Source: an uncultured Veillonella sp. (GTDB taxonomy: Bacteria > Bacillota > Negativicutes > Veillonellales > Veillonellaceae). From it: DNA of 20,604 nt. Position numbers and translations under genes: made by a program. The notes beneath the pieces were generated by a model. That model saw only the letters and a list, made by a program, of their open reading frames with translations, made no database searches and was not told the DNA's origin. Below, one piece after another: positions 8,207-15,420 of the stretch; within the stretch, counting starts at the first letter, position 1; each line of letters starts with the position of its first letter. The stretch is taken from assembly GCA_934202215.1 (NCBI GenBank), contig CAKPXR010000027.1, positions 1 through 20,604 of the forward strand. Direction: 5' to 3'.

Positions 8207-8699
8207 ATTATATGGCTTAAATATAGAATTATTTGGAGTATTTTAGATTTTTATGATGGGGATAATTTTTATATCTAATTGGTAGATAGTTACTACTTTA
8301 TCAGTAATAAGAGATTTTATATAATTAAAGTTAGAGAATAGAAAACATATTGTTGATGATTTTAGTATAAAAATTTATGCAAACATAATTAGCTAATAGT
8401 GAAGATAGCTGCGTTATAATAATAGACTATAGGAGGCCGAAGGAACTTTAATATCATGTTGTAAGATTATTTAAGTTACCTATATCTATCTGGATTATGT
8501 ATATAATCTGTGCTAATTCTGGTAGTTTATTATTTTTACTGGATAAGATACATTAAAAAATATACTTTTTTATACTAGAGAAGATTACGTATATATTCTA
8601 GACTAATTTTTATAGTATCTTTAATATAGGATTTGAATTAATTTTAAAGTATACTTGTAAAGAAATAGAGCATGTTTATAGAATATATTATGAGGGGAA
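8207..8699 (+). other. Gene-poor AT-rich stretch between hsdS and the HEPN-like gene
   Basis: No reading frame of credible length occurs on either strand. A TATAAT lies at 8415-8420 and an AGGAGG at 8431-8436, but the next ATG (8456) is followed by a stop after one further codon. In that frame, short hydrophobic pieces interrupted by stops (for example SVLILVVYYFYW) could be remnants of a small membrane protein. In such AT-rich DNA this could also be chance. I see no clear RNA structure. Confidence 0.4.
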
Positions 8700-8982
8700 A
8701 TGTACTATATTAAGTTTATCAACTTATGGAAAGGCGATTCTTTTTATGATGTATATATCTGAAAATAATACATTAAAGCTGAGATTGTGTGATAGAGCAA
8801 CAGTTCATATTAGGGATGAATATATTATTTAAATTATTTTCGGATATTACTTTTCAGTTGTAGCGGGTAAGAAGAAATTATCAATTCTACATGTTTTGAA
8901 ACTTGGGGGGATTAAAATTATAGATAGTAACTCTAAGGTGTTAAAAAACTTAAAAGAAAGTTTTTTGAGAAGGAATATATGA
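8700..8982 (+). pseudogene. Decayed small ORF (about 94 codons) of unknown function
   Basis: An ATG at 8700 with GAGGGGAA just upstream opens a frame that reads MYYIKFINLWKGDSFYDVYI and stops at 8762. A frame offset there continues the sense as ISENNTLKLRLCDRATVHIR, starting at the (TA)n run near 8751. After an in-frame TAA at 8830-8832 it carries on without stops to TGA at 8980-8982, through KKKLSILHVLKLGG and KVLKNLKESFLRRNI. The coherent amino-acid composition across the two breaks suggests one former gene with a short indel and one nonsense mutation. It ends 24 nt before the HEPN-like gene, so it may once have been its operon partner. I do not recognise a family. A pair of tiny real genes, or chance, cannot be excluded. 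Confidence 0.4.
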
Positions 8983-9006
8983 TGCACAATGTTATAAGGG
9001 GATAAA

Positions 9007-10395
9007 ATGGAAAATCGTTTTTCAGGAATTGGTAAAATAACATCTATACCCGAAGAATTTTACTTTTCGGTACTAGGATTTGAGGTAAGTTTTACACCAA
9101 GAAACAGTGATGGAGTATTGGCGCTAACTGATTGGGTTAATAATTTAAATAAAACTGAAACAGTGGACTGGTTTGTAGGTACTTCTAACGAGGGTGAAAG
9201 TATTTATATAGAGCTTTGTGGAGAAGTTTCTTATAGTTTGCGTATGCCAGGGGAGTTTGGATCTGCTACTGTTTCTTATCGTCTTATGATACGTGATGAA
9301 AAATTTGATGCACATGAAGATTTAAAGTTTGATGAAATAAACTTTTATGGTGAAGATATTGATTTAATTAATCCTCCAGGAAGAGCAATTAATAACGATG
9401 AAGGGGGAATTACTTTTATTAACCCAAAGGAATATAAAAAGGAGTGGTGTATAAAAGTAAACACTGAAGAATTTATCTTAATAAAAGATATAGCTATACA
9501 AAAAACAATTACTTATTATGATGTTCCAGATTTAAAGAAAAATATAACTTCGCAAATAAAATTTAAGTTTAATGAGCGTAAAAGTTTTAGTGATATATAT
9601 AAATATTATGAATATATGACAGTATTTTTATCCTTCCTTACAGGAAGGTCAGTTAGCTCATTTGAAGTTGAACTGATAAGTAATATAGAAGAAATTGAAG
9701 GTGAATTGTCTCAACGTAATTTAGCTGTTTGTATAAATAAAGGTAGTTTAAAGATAGAGGTCAAAAAGTTACAGTATCATAATGTCATACAAATAGATGA
9801 TATAGATAATAATATACCTAATTTATTTGCAGTGTTGAATGATAATAAGAACTCCCCATATCTGTTTTTTTTACCAGAAACAAATGATGATAAAAAAATT
9901 ATAAAATATACTCAAATTATTGATCTCAGTGCATCTATGGAGTGGGAATATTTGAAGCAAAAACCCGAAAGAAATGAAGAATTAATATTACAGTCTAAAG
10001 AACTGGTAGAGGGTTTAGTCAAATTTATTGGAAGCTTTACCATTCATCCTAAGGTTAAAGAAAAAGCATTAAAAGTAATTAGGCAGATGTTAACCTCGTA
10101 TCAACCTTCGTTCAAGGAAAAAATAGAATACTTATACTATAAATACAAAGATGATTTAGAATACGTTACTCAATATGGTTATAGAGAATTAGAGTTTTTT
10201 GAGGAAAATGTATTTTTAAAACAAATTAAATCCTTTGTATCTATGAGAAATAGTGGTGCACATAGAAAGTTTGAATGGAAGAATGGAACGGACATTTTTC
10301 CTCATTTAATGATTTTAGTGTATTTTTCTATTTTTGAGAGAAGTGGAATGGATAAAATACGTGTAAGGGAATGTATAAAAAGAGGTCTTTTTTAG
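9007..10395 (+). CDS. HEPN-like domain protein, candidate anti-phage RNase (ApeA-like architecture)
   Basis: This is a 462-residue soluble protein with no membrane segment. The N-terminal ~300 residues look beta-rich and do not match a domain I can name with confidence. The C-terminal ~130 residues are helical and contain FVSMRNSGAHRKFEW, giving R414-X4-H419. This matches the R-X4-6-H motif of HEPN ribonucleases, close to the C-terminus as in ApeA-type defence proteins. In that group the N-terminal domain senses infection and the HEPN domain cleaves RNA. AGGGG five bases before the ATG supports the start. It sits as the last gene before the attachment site and next to a type I restriction system, a typical defence cargo position. 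The HEPN assignment rests on one motif and helix context; ApeA membership and function are inferred. Confidence 0.55.
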   Translation: MENRFSGIGKITSIPEEFYFSVLGFEVSFTPRNSDGVLALTDWVNNLNKTETVDWFVGTSNEGESIYIELCGEVSYSLRMPGEFGSATVSYRLMIRDEKFDAHEDLKFDEINFYGEDIDLINPPGRAINNDEGGITFINPKEYKKEWCIKVNTEEFILIKDIAIQKTITYYDVPDLKKNITSQIKFKFNERKSFSDIYKYYEYMTVFLSFLTGRSVSSFEVELISNIEEIEGELSQRNLAVCINKGSLKIEVKKLQYHNVIQIDDIDNNIPNLFAVLNDNKNSPYLFFLPETNDDKKIIKYTQIIDLSASMEWEYLKQKPERNEELILQSKELVEGLVKFIGSFTIHPKVKEKALKVIRQMLTSYQPSFKEKIEYLYYKYKDDLEYVTQYGYRELEFFEENVFLKQIKSFVSMRNSGAHRKFEWKNGTDIFPHLMILVYFSIFERSGMDKIRVRECIKRGLF

Positions 10396-10427
10396 GATAA
10401 AGTTTAGTAGTATTTTTTTGCAATAAA

Positions 10428-10458
10428 ATATATTCTACATATACTTCATAGAATATAT
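10428..10458. repeat. Perfect 10-bp inverted repeat near the attachment site
   Basis: ATATATTCTA at 10428-10437 is mirrored exactly by TAGAATATAT at 10449-10458 with an 11-nt spacer. It lies about 77 nt left of the tRNA-derived attachment site. It has no following T-run, so it is a poor terminator for the HEPN-like gene. An integrase or excisionase binding site is possible. AT-rich composition lowers its significance. Confidence 0.45.
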
Positions 10459-10534
10459 ATACTTAATGTAATGCTTATTTGTCGTTTATATACAAAGAAT
10501 AACTCTTATAGTATATATAAATTTATATTCAATT

Positions 10535-10579
10535 CTTCTAAGCCGTGGGTCGGGGGTTCGAATCCCTCCTGGATCACCA
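10535..10579 (+). other. Attachment site: 3' fragment of a tRNA-Arg(UCU) gene
   Basis: The 45 nt read as the 3' part of a tRNA. They comprise anticodon loop CTTCTAA with anticodon TCT, anticodon stem strand GCCGT, variable loop GGGTC, T arm GGGGG-TTCGAAT-CCCTC, acceptor strand CTGGATC, discriminator A and encoded CCA. The required 5' anticodon-stem strand (ACGGC) is absent: the preceding bases are AT-rich element sequence ending in CAATT. D-arm and acceptor 5' strands are also missing. This is what site-specific integration into a tRNA 3' end leaves: an intact tRNA at the far end of the element and this direct-repeat copy here, still joined to the original terminator. The core may start a base or two either side of 10535. 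Confidence 0.85.
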
Positions 10580-10588
10580 AAGAAACGT

Positions 10589-10628
10589 AATAGCCGTAAG
10601 GGGTTTAGACCTTACGGTTATTTTTTTA
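10589..10628 (+). terminator. Intrinsic terminator of the original tRNA-Arg gene
   Basis: The stem AATAGCCGTAAGG with CCTTACGGTTATT (13 bp, one G-T pair, 8-nt loop) is followed by a T-run. It lies 10 nt after the CCA of the tRNA fragment. It is most likely the terminator of the interrupted chromosomal tRNA gene. Confidence 0.85.
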
Positions 10629-10776
10629 TTTAAAATACAAAATAAGATTAATCCTGACATATTGATATAACGACAGAATAAATAATATGTTATTTTATGA
10701 AAATAAGATGAATAGTTTATGTGGCTTTTAGAAATATCAGGTATACTGCTGATTATAGAATATGGGAGGGTATCTT

Positions 10777-11436
10777 ATGAAATTTAATTCTAATAAAATG
10801 AAAATTTTTAGTATTGTAACAGTTTTGATTCTTATTATTGTTGTAGGTCTCTTTTGGTATTATAATCTGTTAGTTGTAAATAAAAAATCTACTGAATCTA
10901 AGAACCCGGTCAATATTATGGATATATTGAATAAGAAAGATACAGGGAAAACTGAAACGGTAGTCAAGGATGGTTTGTCGACTAAAGAGATTGATGCTAC
11001 AAAAGTAAAATATGCAGATGTTCCTAAAAGTCGTCCGACTATGGAAGAAATGGAGCGTAGAGAAAAATTAGAAGCTTCCCAAAATTATAAGGAAGGCCAA
11101 TATGGTGTAGTAGTTGATACATCAAGCATAAGATATAAAAGTGATTGGAATACAAATGTAAGAGGACAAACCATAACAGTTGTGGCTGATGCAACTGTCG
11201 ATGGCGATTTGAAATCAGTAGTTATGGTTATTGTTATTTCTGGGAACTCTGAAGGTATGGTAATCGGTGGCTACGATACGGATAATAGCCCTCAAATTAT
11301 TAATATTATGCGAGTAAATGGACCATTATCTAGTATTGCAAAAGTTACTATTGATTTTATGACAGATAATGGAAGTTTAGACCAATTTGCTAGAACCAAA
11401 GTTGATAATTTTGCATATTATAAACTGTCTAAATAA
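10777..11436 (+). CDS. Membrane-anchored protein of unknown function
   Basis: The 219-residue product has a short basic N-terminus and one hydrophobic segment at about residues 10-28 (FSIVTVLILIIVVGLFWYY). There is no lipoprotein cysteine and no obvious cleavage site, so it is probably anchored with the rest outside the cytoplasmic membrane. A charged linker (about 35-105) leads to a C-terminal domain of about 115 residues rich in short strands (TITVVADATVDGDLKSVVMVIVI). I recognise no family. The ATG at 10777 is chosen because GGGAGGG lies 6 nt before it; the upstream in-frame ATG at 10762 would precede that site. It is the first gene to the right of the attachment site and probably chromosomal. 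Confidence 0.7.
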   Translation: MKFNSNKMKIFSIVTVLILIIVVGLFWYYNLLVVNKKSTESKNPVNIMDILNKKDTGKTETVVKDGLSTKEIDATKVKYADVPKSRPTMEEMERREKLEASQNYKEGQYGVVVDTSSIRYKSDWNTNVRGQTITVVADATVDGDLKSVVMVIVISGNSEGMVIGGYDTDNSPQIINIMRVNGPLSSIAKVTIDFMTDNGSLDQFARTKVDNFAYYKLSK

Positions 11437-11492
11437 GGAGCATAATAGATAGGATTGAGTTTTGTTAAATTATCCTAGGGTTAAATCTTGTT

Positions 11493-12698
11493 ATGAATGA
11501 TATAAAGAGAATATTTAAGACTATTAAATTAGATAAGTATCGACCAAGTAAATTAGATAAGTGTCGATCAAGCTCAACATCTTATTTTGATCCGGTGCGT
11601 AAATATTTTGTACCTAAAACACCTGAAGAAGAGGTGCGACAAAAAACGATTGAGTTCTTGAATACACAATTGGGTGTACCTCTTAATAGAATGCGTGTAG
11701 AGGAGGCTATGGCACATGTAAAAAGAGGGGCAAGAGGAAGAGCAGATATTGTTGTTTATCGTGATGATGAAAAGACTCATCCGTTAATGGTAATAGAATG
11801 TAAGGCTCCTGAAGTTGATATATCATGTGATGATGTACGAGAACAGGCCGAAAGATATCGAAATATTCTTAAAGCAGACTACATTATGTTGGTTAATGGT
11901 TATACACTCATCATATATAAATATCAAGAGGGGAAAAACTTTGCGCTTGTGGATATTTCTTCATATAAAGAACTTTTAGAATCAAAAGTCTCTTTTGTTG
12001 AAAATATTATTCTTGAACCTTATACCTATGAGGAAATCATGTCTTATGAGTTGCAACGTAAGTTTACTAAAGTATATGTTGGATGTGAGACCCCAAAATC
12101 TATAAAAGCATTTGCTCTTAATTTTTTAAACCTAATTTTACTTAAAACTATAAATAAAAAGTCTATTTTAGAATCAATAGGTGTTTATGAGGATAGAGGC
12201 ACTGGTCGGACTAGATTCGGTAATAGTGCTGGTTACAATTATCAGATTAAAACTCGTTTATTTATTGCAAAGGATAGAAAAAATAAAGATCAAATTTTGG
12301 GACTTAGTCTTTTTGGTAAATATAATACACAATTAAACGTATCTATAATGAATAGAGAAAGAAGACATCATTCCTTACAATTAGATATGGATAAATACTG
12401 TAAGTGTGACTATCGCGATAACCAGATTGTAATTACACATAATGGAACGTTATCAACAGGTAGAGGTGGCTCTATAAGTAAATTTACTGTAATTGATTAT
12501 GTAAAAAATAATGCACCTGATTTAATTCGAGATGAAGAAGTTTATCTTGGTTCTATAGATAATTCTCAATTGTTGGAATGGAATCAGTCAGATGTACAAA
12601 ATTTTATAAGAAATCTGTTCCTTTATGCTGTTCTTAGGGATGAAGTACGTAAAAAAGTAAAAAGTATAAACGTAAGCGCTCTAGAAGAAAAAAAGTAA
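11493..12698 (+). CDS. Orphan protein with an HsdR-type N-terminal nuclease domain
   Basis: Residues about 45-165 resemble the type I restriction HsdR N-terminal domain (HSDR_N_2 type). The PD-(D/E)XK residues are D85 in RADIVVY, E102-C-K104 in MVIECKAP, and Q118 in REQAERY. No helicase motor follows, so it is not a complete HsdR. The C-terminal ~230 residues are unrecognised. Such stand-alone proteins are common in Firmicutes chromosomes and their role is not settled. The ATG lacks a strong ribosome binding site (CTAGGG is about 13 nt away), so the true start may be elsewhere. The N-terminus contains an 8-residue tandem repeat (KLDKYRPS, KLDKCRSS). It is separated from the restriction operon by the attachment site, so it is probably unrelated to it. 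It is closed by a strong terminator. Confidence 0.75.
   Translation: MNDIKRIFKTIKLDKYRPSKLDKCRSSSTSYFDPVRKYFVPKTPEEEVRQKTIEFLNTQLGVPLNRMRVEEAMAHVKRGARGRADIVVYRDDEKTHPLMVIECKAPEVDISCDDVREQAERYRNILKADYIMLVNGYTLIIYKYQEGKNFALVDISSYKELLESKVSFVENIILEPYTYEEIMSYELQRKFTKVYVGCETPKSIKAFALNFLNLILLKTINKKSILESIGVYEDRGTGRTRFGNSAGYNYQIKTRLFIAKDRKNKDQILGLSLFGKYNTQLNVSIMNRERRHHSLQLDMDKYCKCDYRDNQIVITHNGTLSTGRGGSISKFTVIDYVKNNAPDLIRDEEVYLGSIDNSQLLEWNQSDVQNFIRNLFLYAVLRDEVRKKVKSINVSALEEKK
11526..11573 (+). repeat. 24-nt tandem duplication within the gene at 11493
   Basis: Two adjacent 24-nt units (11526-11549 and 11550-11573) agree at 21 of 24 positions and preserve the frame. They encode KLDKYRPS and KLDKCRSS. 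This may be a recent slippage duplication in the N-terminal linker. Confidence 0.8.
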
Positions 12699-12714
12699 AA
12701 TCTATTATCTTAGT

Positions 12715-12749
12715 AAAAAGACCATTCATTGAATGGTCTTTTGTTTTTT
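12715..12749. terminator. Strong intrinsic terminator after the orphan nuclease-domain gene
   Basis: AAAAGACCATTC pairs perfectly with GAATGGTCTTTT around an ATT loop, followed by G and seven T. The A-rich 5' flank means it could also work on the minus strand. Confidence 0.88.
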
Positions 12750-12822
12750 ACAAATAAAACTCAAAAGTTCAAAATTCATTATCCTCTATAAATCCAGTAT
12801 TTATCTGTATTCTTGCTATATT

Positions 12823-12981
12823 AATCAAATTAATCAAACAAAAAGTCAAAAATTTATACTTTGACCTATTGACTTTTTGACTTAATGCGATTATTATAAT
12901 GTCATAAGGTTGAAGAAACCTAGAAATAAAGCAAGAAATTAAACAGACTTAAAAAGTCAAACTGATATACTTGTAGTCAAA
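12823..12981. promoter_or_regulatory. Cluster of CtsR-like heptad repeats controlling clpL
   Basis: Copies of the heptad RGTCAAA occur at 12844-12850 and, on the opposite strand, at 12860-12866, 12868-12874 (one mismatch) and 12876-12882, the last three spaced exactly 8 bp apart. Two more lie at 12955-12961 and 12975-12981 (20 bp apart), and two AATCAAA variants at 12823-12829 and 12832-12838. GTCAAA is the core of the CtsR heat-shock repressor site, whose usual layout is two heptads with a 3-nt spacer. Here the spacing is different. The central group overlaps the -35 box, so repression of clpL by CtsR or a similar regulator is likely but inferred. Confidence 0.65.
12869..12897 (+). promoter_or_regulatory. 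Probable sigma-A promoter of clpL
   Basis: TTGACT (12869-12874) and TATTAT (12892-12897) are separated by 17 bp. The -35 box lies inside the heptad cluster. The start of transcription would leave a leader of about 95 nt that carries two further heptads. Confidence 0.6.
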
Positions 12982-12997
12982 AAGTGAGGTAATTTAT

Positions 12998-15184
12998 ATG
13001 AACAACAACTTCAATAACTTTGGTAGCGATTTCGGTAGCATGAATGATTTGTTCAATCAATTAATGAGTAATATGGGTGGTTATTCTACAGAAAACCGTC
13101 GTTATAAAATAAATGGTCGTGAAGTAACTCCTGAAGAGTTTGCTTATTATCGTCAAACAGGTCGTTTGCCTTCTAACGAAGAAATGCAAGCTGCTCAAGC
13201 TGCACAACAAGGTAAAATGAAACAAGATGGCATCCTTGCTAAGTTGGGTACAAACTTAACTCAACAAGCTCGAGATGGTAAACTTGATCCTGTTATTGGT
13301 CGTAATAAAGAAATCCAAGAAACAGCAGAAATTTTAGCACGTCGTACTAAAAATAATCCTGTACTCGTAGGTGATGCTGGTGTTGGTAAAACAGCTGTAG
13401 TAGAAGGCTTGGCACAAGCTATCGTTAATGGCGATGTTCCTGCAGCTATTAAAAATAAAGAAATCATTTCCATTGATATTTCCGGTTTGGAAGCTGGTAC
13501 TCAATACCGTGGTTCCTTCGAAGAAAATATCCAAAACCTTATCAAAGAAGTTAAGGCAGCTGGTAACATTATCTTGTTCTTCGACGAAATTCACCAAATC
13601 TTAGGTGCTGGTTCCACAGGTGATGGTCAAGGTTCTAAAGGCTTGGCAGATATTTTGAAACCTGCATTGTCTCGTGGTGAAATGACTGTTATCGGTGCTA
13701 CAACACAAGATGAATACCGTAACACAATCATGAAAAACGCAGCACTTGCTCGTCGTTTTAATGAAGTAAAGGTAAATGCACCATCCGCAGAAGATACTTT
13801 CAAAATCTTACAAGGCATTCGTCCATTGTACGAAGCACATCATAACATTGAATTGCCAGATGCAGTGTTGAAAGCAGCTGTAGATTATTCCGTACAATAC
13901 ATCCCTCAACGTAGCTTGCCAGATAAAGCAATCGACTTAATCGATGTAACAGCAGCTCACTTGGCTTCCCAACATCCTGTAACTGACATCAAAACATTAG
14001 AAGCAGATATTGCAGAAGCTAAAGCAAAACAAGAAGAGTTTGCTCAAAAAGAAGATTATGAATCCGCTATTAATGAAAAAATGCGTATTCAAAAATTACA
14101 AGAAGAAATCGATAACCACACTGAAAACCAAAAGGTTGTGGCTCAAGTTAATGACGTAGCTGAAGCCGTTGAAAGAATGACTGGTATTCCTGTATCTCAA
14201 ATGGGTGCATCTGATATTGAACGCTTGAAAGATATGAAATCTCGTTTACAAGCTCATGTAATCGGTCAAGATAAAGCAGTTGAAGCTGTATCTAAAGCTA
14301 TTCGTCGTAACCGTGCAGGCTTTGATGAAGGTAACCGTCCAATTGGTAGCTTCTTATTCGTAGGCCCTACAGGTGTTGGTAAAACAGAATTGGCTAAACA
14401 ATTAGCTCTCGATATGTTTGGTAACAAAGATGCTATCATTCGCTTGGATATGTCCGAATACAGTGATCGCACAGCCGTTTCTAAATTGATTGGTGCTACA
14501 GCTGGTTATGTTGGTTACGAAGATAACTCCAATACATTGACTGAACGCGTTCGTCGTAATCCTTACTCCATCGTATTATTCGACGAAATCGAAAAAGCAG
14601 ACCCTCAAGTTATTACATTGCTTCTTCAAGTATTGGACGATGGTCGCTTAACAGATGGTCAAGGTAACACAGTAAACTTCAAAAACACTGTTATCATTGC
14701 TACATCTAACGCCGGTTTTGGTTATGGTCAAAATAATGACGATGAAAACAAAGTGGATGTAATGGAACGCATCGCTCCATTCTTCCGTCCTGAATTCTTG
14801 AACCGTTTCAATGCGGTTATCGAATTCAACCAATTGAAAAAAGAAGACTTGAAACAAATCGTAGATTTGATGCTTGATCAAGTTAATAAAACTTTGGCTA
14901 AAAAAGAAATCACTCTTGATGTAACTGAAGCAGCTAAAGAATTATTGATGGAACAAGGTTACGATAAAACTATGGGCGCTCGTCCATTACGTCGTGTTAT
15001 CGAATCTGAAATCCGTGATAATGTAACTGACTTTTACTTAGATCACATCGATGCAAAACACTTGCTTGCTGATGTGAAGGATGGTCACATTGTTATTAGT
15101 GAAAAAGCAGATAAAAATGCTGTTAAGAGTGAAGCTAAAGATCAAGACTCAACTGAAAAGGATGCAGAACATAAAGACAACTAA
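12998..15184 (+). CDS. clpL: ClpL-type AAA+ chaperone ATPase (Hsp100)
   Basis: This is a two-ring Hsp100 disaggregase with a role in protein quality control under heat and other stress. Instead of the double Clp-N domain it has a short Asn/Gly-rich start ([20 protein letters not shown]) and the segment [20 protein letters not shown], both typical of ClpL. AAA-1 has Walker A GDAGVGKT at 125-132 and Walker B ILFFDEIH near 192-199. A short middle coiled coil (about 330-375) contains a UVR-like stretch. AAA-2 has Walker A GPTGVGKT at 456-463 and ends with the sensor-2 GARPLRR. The acidic, charged tail is disordered-looking. At 728 residues it is near the ClpL size. Codons end more often in C than in its neighbours, as in highly expressed genes. 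No terminator separates it from the thi riboswitch. Confidence 0.88.
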   Translation: MNNNFNNFGSDFGSMNDLFNQLMSNMGGYSTENRRYKINGREVTPEEFAYYRQTGRLPSNEEMQAAQAAQQGKMKQDGILAKLGTNLTQQARDGKLDPVIGRNKEIQETAEILARRTKNNPVLVGDAGVGKTAVVEGLAQAIVNGDVPAAIKNKEIISIDISGLEAGTQYRGSFEENIQNLIKEVKAAGNIILFFDEIHQILGAGSTGDGQGSKGLADILKPALSRGEMTVIGATTQDEYRNTIMKNAALARRFNEVKVNAPSAEDTFKILQGIRPLYEAHHNIELPDAVLKAAVDYSVQYIPQRSLPDKAIDLIDVTAAHLASQHPVTDIKTLEADIAEAKAKQEEFAQKEDYESAINEKMRIQKLQEEIDNHTENQKVVAQVNDVAEAVERMTGIPVSQMGASDIERLKDMKSRLQAHVIGQDKAVEAVSKAIRRNRAGFDEGNRPIGSFLFVGPTGVGKTELAKQLALDMFGNKDAIIRLDMSEYSDRTAVSKLIGATAGYVGYEDNSNTLTERVRRNPYSIVLFDEIEKADPQVITLLLQVLDDGRLTDGQGNTVNFKNTVIIATSNAGFGYGQNNDDENKVDVMERIAPFFRPEFLNRFNAVIEFNQLKKEDLKQIVDLMLDQVNKTLAKKEITLDVTEAAKELLMEQGYDKTMGARPLRRVIESEIRDNVTDFYLDHIDAKHLLADVKDGHIVISEKADKNAVKSEAKDQDSTEKDAEHKDN

Positions 15185-15190
15185 TTGTCG

Positions 15191-15218
15191 TTGACAAATC
15201 TGAATAAAGTAGTAAGAT
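15191..15218 (+). promoter_or_regulatory. Probable promoter of the thiamine operon
   Basis: TTGACA at 15191-15196 is a perfect -35 box, with TAAGAT at 15213-15218 after a 16-bp spacer. It lies only 6 nt beyond the clpL stop codon and would place transcription start about 20 nt before the riboswitch. Confidence 0.6.
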
Positions 15219-15240
15219 TAAAACATAATTATATAGTGAG

Positions 15241-15335
15241 TATGCAAGGGAGCCTATTATATAGGCTGAGAAAGGGCTGCGAGCACCTGACCTTTATACC
15301 TGATCGGGATCATGCCCGCGTAGGAAGCACGCTAA
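15241..15335 (+). promoter_or_regulatory. TPP riboswitch (THI box) upstream of thiC
   Basis: The conserved THI-box landmarks occur in order: GGGAGCC (15248-15254), GGCTGAGA (15264-15271), ACCTGATC (15298-15305) and GCGTAGGAAG (15318-15327). The first two belong to the pyrimidine-binding arm; the CTGA and GCGTAGG segments bound the pyrophosphate-sensing arm. The element is followed by a strong terminator, so control by thiamine pyrophosphate is probably through transcription termination. A candidate antiterminator pairs ATGCCCGCGT (15312-15321) with the start of the terminator stem (ACGGGTAT); this pairing is a reading by eye. The exact ends of the aptamer are approximate. Confidence 0.93.
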
Positions 15336-15343
15336 TACTTAAT

Positions 15344-15377
15344 ACGGGTATCGATCATTTGATCGATACCCGTTTTT
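15344..15377 (+). terminator. Riboswitch-controlled intrinsic terminator
   Basis: ACGGGTATCGATCA pairs perfectly with TGATCGATACCCGT around a TT loop, followed by TTTTT. It lies 9 nt beyond the riboswitch and 43 nt before thiC, the standard position for a TPP OFF switch. It is also the first terminator met by transcripts running out of clpL. Confidence 0.92.
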
Positions 15378-15420
15378 GCATACCTAACTATATATGGATT
15401 TTATATAGGAGGATGTACAG

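Larger units (their letters stand above)
1..10579. mobile_element. Right-hand part of an integrated, probably conjugative, element
   Basis: This span runs from the window edge to a partial tRNA-Arg copy that acts as the right boundary. Inside it are a TraD-type coupling protein, a small ribbon-helix-helix-like protein, an excisionase-like protein, a divergently transcribed XRE regulator, and two defence-type cargo blocks (type I restriction-modification and a HEPN-like protein). The sequence is visibly more AT-rich than the clpL and thi genes to the right. The coupling protein argues for self-transfer or mobilisation, but no relaxase, mating-channel gene or integrase is visible. Whether it is a full ICE or a mobilisable element cannot be decided here, and the left end lies outside the window. 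Confidence 0.72.

Noticed and set aside
8415..8458. TATAAT plus AGGAGG as the start of a small gene
   Set aside because: The ATG after the Shine-Dalgarno-like sequence is followed by a stop after one codon, so no gene can be supported.
10500..10579. A complete tRNA gene
   Set aside because: Only the 3' part is present; the acceptor 5' strand, D arm and 5' anticodon-stem strand are missing, so it is an attachment-site remnant.
13261..14881. Several antisense frames of 60-90 codons inside clpL
   Set aside because: They mirror the codon pattern of a well-conserved AAA+ gene, have no ribosome binding sites and overlap one another.
12998..15184. Identification of the chaperone as ClpB or ClpC
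   Set aside because: It lacks the double Clp-N domain and the long ClpB middle domain, and its N-terminal [15 protein letters not shown] segment is ClpL-like.
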